A stretch of DNA of 8,355 nucleotides from an uncultured Eubacteriales bacterium. GTDB taxonomy: Bacteria; Bacillota; Clostridia; Oscillospirales; Acutalibacteraceae. The position numbers were made by a program, and so were the translations under genes. Location: NCBI GenBank assembly GCA_934444895.1, contig CAKSDA010000071.1, forward strand, positions 1 to 8,355, given 5' to 3'. Shown one piece after another: positions 1 through 6,641 of this stretch; position 1 is the stretch's first letter, and the number at the start of each line of letters is the position of its first letter. The notes beneath the pieces were generated by a model that was not told the origin of the DNA, ran no database searches, and was given only the letters and a program-made list of their open reading frames with translations.

Positions 1-40
1 ATTAAACAAGCTATTTAAAGCATATTTATAAAAAGATATT

Positions 41-90
41 AACAAACGGCAGGCTGGGATTAATTGATAATCCTAAGACTGCCGTTTGTT
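41..90. terminator. Hairpin downstream of the MATE gene, possibly bidirectional terminator
   Basis: A perfect 12-bp inverted repeat (41-52 with 79-90, arm AACAAACGGCAG) encloses a second concentric 6-bp stem (57-62 with 68-73, GGATTA/TAATCC) and a 5-nt loop. It lies about 65 bp beyond the stop of the minus-strand MATE gene. On the minus strand the stem is followed, after about six bases, by CTTTTTAT. On the plus strand it is followed by TTGTTGTTAATTT and later by a T6 run. The U-tracts are displaced or interrupted, so the efficiency is uncertain. It could end the MATE transcript, an unseen plus-strand transcript entering from the left, or both. Confidence 0.6.
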
Positions 91-153
91 GTTAATTTCG
101 AGTTTAAAGTTTTTTAGTCAGCATTTTTACACTCAGATTTTAATATATCTCTG

Positions 154-1548
154 TTAGATGCTAAGTGGCTTAAGCTGTCTATATGTTTTTGCAATGACAA
201 TTGCGGAAATAACAGCGGTTAATACATCTGACACCGGCATTGAGTAAAGAACGCCGTCAAGTTCGAAAAATAGGGGAAGCAACACTGCAAAACCTACGCC
301 GAATACAATTTCACGAATCATTGAAAGCATTGTGGACTCCACTGCTTTGCCCATTGCCTGCATAAAAATGAATGTGGCTTTGTTAATGCAGGCAAAAACT
401 ATCATGCAAAGATAAATGCGAAAAGCCTTTATTGCAAAGTCGGTGTAATAGACGCTTTCATTCGCGGCGCCGAAAACTTTTATCAAAGCATTTGGAAAAA
501 TTTCTACAATTAAAAGCGCAGCGACCCCAAGGCAAGTTTCAGCGACAAGCAGTCTTGTAAACAATTCTTTAACTCTGTTTTGTTTATTCGCTCCCATATT
601 AAAGCCAACGATAGGAATACAACCTGCTGCCATGCCGATTGCAACTGATATGACAATTTGGAAAAATTTCATTACGATACCCACAACCGCCATGGGAATT
701 TGTGCATACTGCATCTGTCCGAAAATTTTATCCATAGAGCCGTATTTACGAATCATATTGTTTATTGCCATCATTGCCGCAACAAGAGATATTTGTGCAA
801 GAAAACTGCACAGTCCGAGTGAAAGAGTTTTGCCTACTATTTTCCAATTTGGTTTTAAATCGACAATATTAGGTCTTACAATCTTTGCGCGCAACAAATA
901 CCAAATGGCAAGAACGGCCGTAACAATTTGTCCTATGACGGTGGCAACAGCGGCGCCCATCATGCCCCATTTGAATGAGAAGATAAAAATAGGGTCTAAA
1001 ATAATGTTGGTTACAGCGCCGGCAAGTGTGGAAATCATAGCAAATTTTGGGTTTCCGTCAGCTCGTATTATAGGATTCATCGCCTGTCCGAACATATAAA
1101 AAGGAATACCAACGGTAATCCAGAAGAAGTATTCTTTTGAAAGTTCAAAGGTCTCGTTATTTACCTTACCGCCGAATGCAGTTAAAATCGGTTCGGCAAA
1201 AATCAGATAAACAAATGTTAATATGATACTGCTGATAACGCAGAGCATAATTGAATTTCCAACACTGCGTGCTGCATTTTCGGTCTTTTTTTCTCCGAGT
1301 GATATGCTGACAAAAGCGCAGCAACCGTCTCCGATCATCACTGCTATACCGAGCGCAATTACAGTAAGCGGAAAAACAACCGTATTGGCGGCATTACCGT
1401 AAGACCCCAGATAACTTGCATTTGCAATGAAAATCTGATCCACAATATTATAAAGTGCACCTACAAGCAAGGAAATAATACAAGGAATTGCATATTTGCC
1501 CATCAGTTTACTTACCCTTTCGGAAGAAAGGTATAATTCATTTTCCAT
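154..1548 (-). CDS. MATE family multidrug/sodium (proton) antiporter
   Basis: This 464-residue polytopic membrane protein has the usual length for MATE exporters (about 450), which extrude cationic drugs or metabolites in exchange for Na+ or H+. Visible family signatures are ALYNIVDQIFI at residues 31-41 in helix 1, and the stretch from GNPKFA (165) through NIILDPIFIF (181-190) to GMMGAAVATVIGQ (195-207). The second half repeats the architecture (MKFFQIVISVAIGMAAGCIP, then a GFNMGANKQNRVKE-type loop). Hydrophobic segments fit twelve helices. The N-terminal wording is closest to the MepA-like Gram-positive branch rather than DinF. The start at 1548 is fixed by CCTCCT (AGGAGG on the minus strand) at 1556-1561, 7 nt away. 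It has its own promoter and a leader terminator, so it is probably transcribed separately from the regulator gene upstream. The substrate cannot be told from sequence. Confidence 0.93.
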   Translation of the reverse strand: MENELYLSSERVSKLMGKYAIPCIISLLVGALYNIVDQIFIANASYLGSYGNAANTVVFPLTVIALGIAVMIGDGCCAFVSISLGEKKTENAARSVGNSIMLCVISSIILTFVYLIFAEPILTAFGGKVNNETFELSKEYFFWITVGIPFYMFGQAMNPIIRADGNPKFAMISTLAGAVTNIILDPIFIFSFKWGMMGAAVATVIGQIVTAVLAIWYLLRAKIVRPNIVDLKPNWKIVGKTLSLGLCSFLAQISLVAAMMAINNMIRKYGSMDKIFGQMQYAQIPMAVVGIVMKFFQIVISVAIGMAAGCIPIVGFNMGANKQNRVKELFTRLLVAETCLGVAALLIVEIFPNALIKVFGAANESVYYTDFAIKAFRIYLCMIVFACINKATFIFMQAMGKAVESTMLSMIREIVFGVGFAVLLPLFFELDGVLYSMPVSDVLTAVISAIVIAKTYRQLKPLSI

Positions 1549-1571
1549 TTAAAAACCTCCTAAAAAAGTGC

Positions 1572-1610
1572 AAAAAAATAATGCGTAAGCCCAAACTGGA
1601 CTTACGCATT
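1572..1610 (-). terminator. Intrinsic terminator in the MATE leader (candidate attenuator)
   Basis: A 10-bp perfect stem (1580-1589 with 1601-1610, arm AATGCGTAAG) continues past one mismatch with CC/GG and closes on a 5-nt loop. On the minus strand it is followed after one A by seven uninterrupted T (1572-1578), so it is a terminator in the minus direction only. It sits between a strong minus-strand promoter (1630-1658) and the MATE ribosome site (1556-1561). It therefore lies inside the roughly 75-nt MATE leader. It would also stop read-through from the helix-turn-helix gene ending at 1718. The hairpin is seen directly; regulated termination is inferred. Confidence 0.8.
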
Positions 1611-1629
1611 TCTGCAACTCGTTACAGAT

Positions 1630-1658
1630 ATTATAGCACGGTAATTCAAAAATTTCAA
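1630..1658 (-). promoter_or_regulatory. Sigma-A type promoter of the MATE gene
   Basis: On the minus strand TTGAAA (1653-1658) is separated by exactly 17 bp from a perfect TATAAT (1630-1635). The latter is preceded by TGC, giving an extended -10 (TGnTATAAT). Transcription should begin near 1623, leaving a leader of about 75 nt before the MATE start codon. It lies in the 169-bp gap between the MATE and helix-turn-helix genes. Confidence 0.75.
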
Positions 1659-1717
1659 ATAATATTTTGAATGTTTTCAGAAAATAATTTTCAGTTATGA
1701 TAGTCGTTGACCGGGTT

Positions 1718-3457
1718 TCAATCTTCTGTCACAGGCGGAATAAAGTTTTCTATTGCACTGCGTAGTTTCGGATGACGAATCACAAAATGAATTGCCGGAG
1801 CTTTGCCTTTGGATACCATGGCCCATTGTCCTTCGTGGATTAAAATCTGAATATTGCGAAAAGCATGAGCCGAACTCTCCTTAACGGTGTAATTTATGTT
1901 TTGTTCAGCGAAGATTTTTGTATCATTAAGGTGCATTGCATATTCCTCTTCGTTGTAAGAAATATCGGTTTCGCAGAATATCCCGGAAAGTTCAAGCACA
2001 GGCGGATTTTTTATAAATTCTTCCGTTGCGAGCGATGGAATTTCATCCTCAATGACATCAGTTTTTAAAATATTCATGATCCGCTCTCGCTTTGAAGCGG
2101 CATATTTTTTTATAGTTTCTTTTTGCGCGGCATCGACGCCGTGGCGGGAAAGTATTTTTTCCAAAAGTTCATTGCTTATGGTATACAGCGGAGGTGCTGA
2201 AAGAATACTGCGGCGATTGCCGGATTTCGAAACATCGGCAATAAGAAAAGTTTTGAGGCTATTTTCCTGTTCGCTGCGGTAAATTTCCATTAACGGGTAG
2301 GCATTTTTTATCATTTCGTCCGCTCGTTTTTGATAATATTCGACTTCGCGTTTTGATTTGGTGAGGTAGTATTTACCGTCGGAGTGATATCCGGCTATGG
2401 CTTCGCCTGAAAGTGCGGCGGCGCCGGATACCTTAAGAAAATGTAAAAAAATGTTGTTTTGTGCATTCTTGAAGTAGTAGGGGGAAATCTGTCCGGTCAT
2501 ATACATCGGAATCCAGCTTTCAAGGCCTAGCATCATATCATAAAATGATCGGTCTAAATTATGTATTTGATTAAGGTGCAGTCCCTTTTTGAGCATCATT
2601 GCCATTCCGAACATCCATTTCTTAGGGAATTCCGGATCCTTAGCCATTTCCTTCATCGGCATATCGCTGTACATAGTTACGGGAGCCATGGATTTTGAAA
2701 GTACGGTCGCCTTTAAAAAATCCAATTCGCTTTCCATCATTTCTTTTATGCCAAAATAGGATTTGGAGGTGGGAAGCTGAAACGGAACGGTAGGTACTTT
2801 TAACTTATCAAATTTTATAACCTTGATATATTCGTTTAAATCAAATCCGTCCAGTTTACTAAGAAAACTTGAAATGTTGTTATCTACGGCTATCTGAGCC
2901 GGCTGTTCCAACAACCAGTTTTTGATTTTTGCATAGCGAACCGACAAATTTTGTATTTCATCAGCGTCGCATCCGATAAGCTCGGCAATAGCCGATATTT
3001 CCGATGTAGTATTCATCTCTCTGGACACAAAAGAGGCAACCGCCGTGGCAAACTGATCGGAATCGCCCGGCTTTCTTGAGCCGTTGCGAATACGGAAAAT
3101 AGCTGAAGCATCATAGTTGGTATATTGACAAAGGCGCGAAATATTAATGTTAAGCACAGAGATCATTGTATTGAAATTTTGGCGCAGCTGCTCCTTGTCG
3201 GTTGCAATAAAATCATCACAATCCATAAAAGATTTTTTTACAGACTCTGCAGTTATATCCAAAACTTGCTTTTGCTTTGCAATCTTTGCTATGGCATCAC
3301 ATAATCTGTCAAAAGATTTTGTACTGAGCTTTGGTACACGCTCACCGTTTCTGTATCGGCTGAATGAAGCTGCCGACACACCGGACAAGTCGCAGATGTC
3401 CTTTGCAGAGCAGGATAATCGTTCTATATATTCATTTAATTTTTCACTGAATATCAT
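1718..3457 (-). CDS. Tandem helix-turn-helix (XRE-like) regulator with large uncharacterised C-terminal region
   Basis: This is a 579-residue cytoplasmic protein with no signal peptide or membrane helix. Residues about 15-58 look like an XRE/Cro-type helix-turn-helix (AKDICDLSGVSAASFSRYRNGER, in two pieces around residues 18-40, followed by VPKLS). A second, diverged copy lies at about 95-145, where FRIRNGSRKP (121-130) matches SRYRNGERVP (33-42). The two units are about 88 residues apart. Residues 180-579 are mostly helical and polar, with a hydrophobic, aromatic block at about 305-350 (SFYDMMLGLESWIPMYMTGQ, then HFLKVSGAAALSGE). No enzymatic motif is evident, so this part may sense a ligand or mediate oligomerisation. 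The start at 3457 is supported by GGAG (3466-3469) at 8-nt spacing. The gene is divergent from a lipoprotein operon and shares a palindromic promoter region with it, consistent with local and self regulation. DNA binding is well supported; the target and signal are inferred. Confidence 0.78.
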   Translation of the reverse strand: MIFSEKLNEYIERLSCSAKDICDLSGVSAASFSRYRNGERVPKLSTKSFDRLCDAIAKIAKQKQVLDITAESVKKSFMDCDDFIATDKEQLRQNFNTMISVLNINISRLCQYTNYDASAIFRIRNGSRKPGDSDQFATAVASFVSREMNTTSEISAIAELIGCDADEIQNLSVRYAKIKNWLLEQPAQIAVDNNISSFLSKLDGFDLNEYIKVIKFDKLKVPTVPFQLPTSKSYFGIKEMMESELDFLKATVLSKSMAPVTMYSDMPMKEMAKDPEFPKKWMFGMAMMLKKGLHLNQIHNLDRSFYDMMLGLESWIPMYMTGQISPYYFKNAQNNIFLHFLKVSGAAALSGEAIAGYHSDGKYYLTKSKREVEYYQKRADEMIKNAYPLMEIYRSEQENSLKTFLIADVSKSGNRRSILSAPPLYTISNELLEKILSRHGVDAAQKETIKKYAASKRERIMNILKTDVIEDEIPSLATEEFIKNPPVLELSGIFCETDISYNEEEYAMHLNDTKIFAEQNINYTVKESSAHAFRNIQILIHEGQWAMVSKGKAPAIHFVIRHPKLRSAIENFIPPVTED

Positions 3458-3521
3458 AAGTAATACTCCAATTCAATCTTTTGTAAGCATTATACTTCAT
3501 TTTTCTACAAAATAAAAGTGT

Positions 3522-3550
3522 TTTATAAGACAAATTTCCAAAATTGTCAA
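3522..3550 (-). promoter_or_regulatory. Promoter of the double-HTH regulator gene
   Basis: On the minus strand a perfect TTGACA (3545-3550) is followed by a 17-bp spacer and TATAAA (3522-3527), which predicts a start near 3515 and a leader of about 58 nt. The -35 box is the left half of the 3545-3556 palindrome. A second, weaker option is the TATAAT at 3489-3494 (minus strand), which lacks a good -35. Confidence 0.65.
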
Positions 3551-3567
3551 TTGACACTTCGGGAAAT
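3534..3567. promoter_or_regulatory. Palindromic candidate operator between divergent genes
   Basis: TGTCAATTGACA (3545-3556) is a perfect 12-bp palindrome. A second inverted repeat, ATTTCC (3534-3539) with GGAAAT (3562-3567), has exactly the same centre at 3550.5, making a 34-bp dyad with interrupted symmetry. There is no loop suited to an RNA hairpin and no T-tract, and it lies between divergent genes, so a protein-binding site is more likely than a terminator. Each half of the core reads TTGACA on one strand, so a bound repressor would cover the -35 region of the regulator promoter and lie next to that of the operon. The natural candidate ligand is the adjacent double-HTH protein (inference). 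Confidence 0.55.
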
Positions 3568-3570
3568 AAG

Positions 3571-3600
3571 TTAAAATCATAACATAAAATATGATATAAT
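3571..3600 (+). promoter_or_regulatory. Promoter of the lipoprotein/zinc-ribbon operon
   Basis: A perfect TATAAT (3595-3600) with a TG extension at 3592-3593 is preceded, 18 bp upstream, by TTAAAA (3571-3576, four of six -35 consensus bases). An extended -10 tolerates the weak -35. The predicted start is near 3607, giving a leader of about 50 nt before 3658. An alternative is the perfect TTGACA at 3551-3556 with TAAAAT at 3572-3577, but its 15-bp spacer is short. Confidence 0.6.
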
Positions 3601-3657
3601 CACTATGCGTGATTATTAATGCGGAATTTCATTCTGTCATTGTGAGGAAAATGTTGT

Positions 3658-4803
3658 ATGAGCCTAAACTTTTTTAAAAAATCCTGCTTTATAATAATTA
3701 AGCTTGCGTTGTGCACGGCGCTTATTTTGAATATTCTGTGCGGGTGCTCCGAAAAGAAAAAAGCATCTGCTTCCGGCGCAAACAATTCAAACGACAGTGG
3801 CATACAGGATACCGCGACACAGGCCGAACCGGTAACATTGGAACAGGTCCTTTTAAAAAATCGCGGCATATCGTATGATAAGTCGGATTATAAAAAGTTC
3901 CTGGGCGGTGAAAATATTATTCACGAATACGCAGAGTTCGACTGCAACGCTGATCACAGTTATAGCAAAGATATTAACGATCTTGTTATATCCGACGGGA
4001 AATTGTATCAGGCAAATTTTAACACAGTGCTGGCAAACGGAAAAAACATTCAGGAGCTTGGTACATTGCCCGGAAAGGATGTCATGTACTGGCATTTGAC
4101 CTACGACGGCGAAATGGGCAGCTTGTACCTAAAAAACGGGACGGGCTATAAGTTAAGCGGTGCTCCTGTTTTTCAGACAACGCCGCTTAATAAATCAAGT
4201 TATCCGCTGTTTAAAAAAGTTTATCGTTATGAAAAGGATGGAAAAACACTTAAGGATCACACCGCTGAATTTTTAAAAGCAGATAAGATTTACGACAACG
4301 GCACACCGATGATTGCTTTTATGGGCAAAAAAATCAGTCTGCTTTTTCCCGGAAAATATCTTGATAAAGGCACAACCAAATGGAATTGGTATAGGGATAT
4401 GGGCTGGAGAGAATACATTGCCTTTGATTTGGATCTTTCGGCAATCGGCAGCGAAACTCCGGTGCGTTTGTTCAACAAAAATATTCTGATGACTAACTGT
4501 GCATTTTATGAGATTGTATATGCTTCAAAACCAATGGATGACAATGATAAAGAAGCGCAGCTTGCGCCTGACGGATCGGTGTCTCCGTATTACCCGGCGG
4601 CAGCACATTTGAATTGTAATCTGACCCTTCGCAAGATAACATTACTAAGTAATTATTACAGTGATGTACGCAATATCAGCACAGGCTATGTTATAACCGA
4701 CAACTTCACTATGCTGCCGATTTCAGAGGTTATCACAGAGGGATATAACAAATATAAAAAATATAGCTGTAATGGGTTCTATTGGGACTATATTGAGCAG
4801 TAA
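3658..4803 (+). CDS. Putative lipoprotein of unknown function
   Basis: This is a 381-residue exported protein. A basic, hydrophobic N terminus (KLALCTALILNIL at about 15-27) ends in a lipobox LCGC with the lipidated cysteine at residue 30. It is followed by a Ser/Ala/Asn-rich linker to about residue 58, typical of lipoproteins anchored on the outer face of the Gram-positive membrane. The remaining globular part is rich in Tyr, Lys and Asp and has no family motif that I recognise. The start at 3658 has GAGG at 3644-3647 (10-nt spacing, slightly long). The out-of-frame ATG at 3651 yields only eight codons. It is the first gene of the plus-strand cluster, directly behind the divergent promoter, with a 63-bp gap to the next lipoprotein gene. 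The lipoprotein call is firm; the function is not known. Confidence 0.8.
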   Translation: MSLNFFKKSCFIIIKLALCTALILNILCGCSEKKKASASGANNSNDSGIQDTATQAEPVTLEQVLLKNRGISYDKSDYKKFLGGENIIHEYAEFDCNADHSYSKDINDLVISDGKLYQANFNTVLANGKNIQELGTLPGKDVMYWHLTYDGEMGSLYLKNGTGYKLSGAPVFQTTPLNKSSYPLFKKVYRYEKDGKTLKDHTAEFLKADKIYDNGTPMIAFMGKKISLLFPGKYLDKGTTKWNWYRDMGWREYIAFDLDLSAIGSETPVRLFNKNILMTNCAFYEIVYASKPMDDNDKEAQLAPDGSVSPYYPAAAHLNCNLTLRKITLLSNYYSDVRNISTGYVITDNFTMLPISEVITEGYNKYKKYSCNGFYWDYIEQ

Positions 4804-4866
4804 ATAAAACCGTAGTGTTACAGTGCAATAAAGAAAATAGAATAATGATGTAGGGAGAAAAAATGT

Positions 4867-5991
4867 ATGAAAGCAAAAAAGATTATGTCAATGTTACTTG
4901 CAGGAGTTATGATATTTCTTCTCACCGCTTGCGGAAATAAAACTGTTACTAACGAAGACGGTACAAAAACAACCAAAACCGAAAAAGGAATAAAAGTTAC
5001 TCAAACGGCGGCAAAGGCAGTGCAGACCGAAAAATACGAAACCGCCGATTTCAGCATTACCATTCCCAAGGGCTGGAAGGTGACTACCGGAGGAAAAAAT
5101 ATTTATCACACTATACGCGTAAGCGACCCTGATGAACCGCTTAACGGTATGTTTATCCTGCTTAAAGCGGAATGTCTGCTGCACTCTCAAGCCGGAAAAT
5201 CCGCATGGCAAAGTCTTTACAACATGGGAAACACCCAAGCGGCTTTGTTTGCAAGTGCGCCTGTGCTTGAAAACCCATCTACCGAAAACTTTTTTAAGAT
5301 TTTTTCTTCATACGGAGATTTTGCCTCAAAAATTGATACTACATATGCGGGATATAACTTTCCCCGCTATGATAATTTTACGGTAATCGACAGATTTTCT
5401 TCAAACAGCAACTTAAAATCCTACGCGCTCGGCGAGGAACTTTTGCGCGCAACCTTTACCGACGGCGGGAAAGCAGGCGAGGGCATGTTCACTGCAAGCG
5501 TTGTTGATTTTGGAAGTACTGCCATATCCGACGGAACAGTTTCTGGGTATCAGTTAAAGCAGGTCGACGGCGGATATTATATGGCGTACAATATTGTGGC
5601 TATAACCGCCGCGAAGGATTCATTTATTGAGTGGGAAAGCGTGCTTACAGAGTGTATGAAAACACTTGATTATTCGGAAAACTTTGTAAATGCCACAAAT
5701 CAGGCAAGCAATGAAAAAGTTGCCCTCTCTAAGCAGATAAGTCAAAACTTTAATCAGACTATGGATAGTATGATGTCTTCGTGGGAAAGCCGAAACAAAA
5801 GTCAGGATATTATGAGCCAAAAGCAAAGCGACGCAACACTCGGATATGAGAGGGTGTATGATACCGAAACAAATGAGGTTTATAAAGCAACCAATGGCTT
5901 TACAGATGTATATGACGGCAAACGCTATAAACCCGTGACAGATGATAATATGTATACCGAACCGGTAAGCGGTTACATTGAAAAACAATAA
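4867..5991 (+). CDS. Putative lipoprotein with conserved-looking C-terminal tail
   Basis: This is a 374-residue exported protein with a classic lipobox LTAC (19-22, lipidated Cys22). A charged Thr/Lys-rich linker runs from about 23 to 55. A folded region begins at about 57 with the pattern YETADFSITIPKGWKV, which resembles the first strands of PsbP-like folds seen in many Firmicutes lipoproteins (similarity of style only). Residues 275-325 are polar and helical (Asn, Gln, Ser, Met rich). The tail from about 327 (YERVYDTETNEVYKATNGF, at 327-345) is the kind of motif I associate with clostridial surface lipoproteins. The start at 4867 has AGGGAG at 4852-4857, 9 nt away. An overlapping out-of-frame ATG at 4863 gives only 25 codons. 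The 15-bp gap to the zinc-ribbon gene argues for co-transcription. No enzymatic residues are evident. Confidence 0.82.
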   Translation: MKAKKIMSMLLAGVMIFLLTACGNKTVTNEDGTKTTKTEKGIKVTQTAAKAVQTEKYETADFSITIPKGWKVTTGGKNIYHTIRVSDPDEPLNGMFILLKAECLLHSQAGKSAWQSLYNMGNTQAALFASAPVLENPSTENFFKIFSSYGDFASKIDTTYAGYNFPRYDNFTVIDRFSSNSNLKSYALGEELLRATFTDGGKAGEGMFTASVVDFGSTAISDGTVSGYQLKQVDGGYYMAYNIVAITAAKDSFIEWESVLTECMKTLDYSENFVNATNQASNEKVALSKQISQNFNQTMDSMMSSWESRNKSQDIMSQKQSDATLGYERVYDTETNEVYKATNGFTDVYDGKRYKPVTDDNMYTEPVSGYIEKQ

Positions 5992-6006
5992 TTAGGGGGA
6001 TTTTGA

Positions 6007-6594
6007 ATGTCAGAGTCAAGAGTATTTATGTTGAACGGTGTGGAGCCGAAAACCGTTGTGAACCGACTTGAAAACTTCTTCCGTGCTGAAAAAGGTATGG
6101 AAGTTCAAAGTTCACAAACCACAGATGGTTATGTTATGCAGGCTAGTCAGCCGAAGGACGGTTGGAAAACACTTACCGGAATGAGACTCGCCGTTACTAT
6201 TCAAATGTCAGTTATAGAAAATCAGATGAATGTAAGTATAGGCGAAGGGCAGTGGTCGGATAAAATAGGTGCCGGAGCAATCGGCCTGTTTGTGGCATGG
6301 CCGCTTGCAATTACAGCCGGAATGGGAGCCTTTAAACAAAAGAAACTACCTGCCGAAATTTTTCAGGTGATTGAAAACACCATTATGTCCGGCGGAAGAC
6401 CGGTGGTTGTTTCAGGAGCAGGGCCTACCATAGCAGATGGAATGATTGTATGCCCAAACTGCAAATCACAACTTACTGCCGGTTCAAAATTTTGCAGCAA
6501 CTGCGGAACAAAGCTCGGTAAAAAATGCCCAAATTGCGGTTCTGAGGTTAAACAAGGCAGTGTATTTTGCTCTGAATGCGGACAAAAACTGTAA
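6007..6594 (+). CDS. Small membrane protein with two C-terminal zinc ribbons
   Basis: This is a 195-residue protein. An N-terminal domain (about 1-85, alternating beta-like, with KTVVNRLENFFRAEKGMEVQ at 15-34) is followed by one probable membrane segment at about 88-107 (GAGAIGLFVAWPLAITAGMG). A linker then leads to two CPNC...CxxC zinc ribbons. Their ligands are Cys149/152/163/166 and Cys174/177/188/191, each CxxC-x10-CxxC, the double zinc-ribbon (DZANK/zinc_ribbon_2) pattern. No signal peptide is present, so the cysteines are probably cytoplasmic. AGGGGGA at 5994-6000 sits 6 nt before the start. The gene is 15 bp after a lipoprotein gene and 47 bp before a secreted-protein gene. Such proteins are often adaptors for protein or nucleic-acid contacts. 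I do not recognise the N-terminal domain, and its role beside surface proteins is unknown. Confidence 0.83.
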   Translation: MSESRVFMLNGVEPKTVVNRLENFFRAEKGMEVQSSQTTDGYVMQASQPKDGWKTLTGMRLAVTIQMSVIENQMNVSIGEGQWSDKIGAGAIGLFVAWPLAITAGMGAFKQKKLPAEIFQVIENTIMSGGRPVVVSGAGPTIADGMIVCPNCKSQLTAGSKFCSNCGTKLGKKCPNCGSEVKQGSVFCSECGQKL

Positions 6595-6641
6595 CATCAA
6601 ATACAGTATAAAATTTACAGCTTAAAAAGGAGATTGTATTA

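Noticed and set aside
632..1099. 155-codon plus-strand open frame
   Set aside because: Antisense shadow of the MATE gene. The minus-strand product carries clear family motifs across the same bases.
1572..1625. Guanidine-type or other named riboswitch in the MATE leader
   Set aside because: The leader holds a single strong hairpin with an AGTTT loop (minus strand), with no ACGR loop pair or other aptamer consensus. It is too short for the larger ykkC-type aptamers.
1680..1692. Palindrome after the helix-turn-helix gene as its terminator
   Set aside because: The stem GAAAAT/ATTTTC is purely AT-rich apart from one pair, with a 1-nt centre. It is unlikely to form a stable RNA hairpin.
1718..3457. 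The double-HTH gene as a toxin-antitoxin or phage-defence component
   Set aside because: No nuclease, protease (no HExxH), nucleotidyltransferase or ATPase motif is seen, and no small partner gene or mobile element lies beside it.
3147..3515. 122-codon plus-strand open frame
   Set aside because: It overlaps the helix-turn-helix coding region and its promoter, and no protein signature is visible in it.
6588..6620. Terminator or hairpin between the zinc-ribbon gene and the secreted protein gene
   Set aside because: Only 6-bp AT-rich stems are possible (ACTGTA/TACAGT or CTGTAA/TTACAG), with no T-tract after them.
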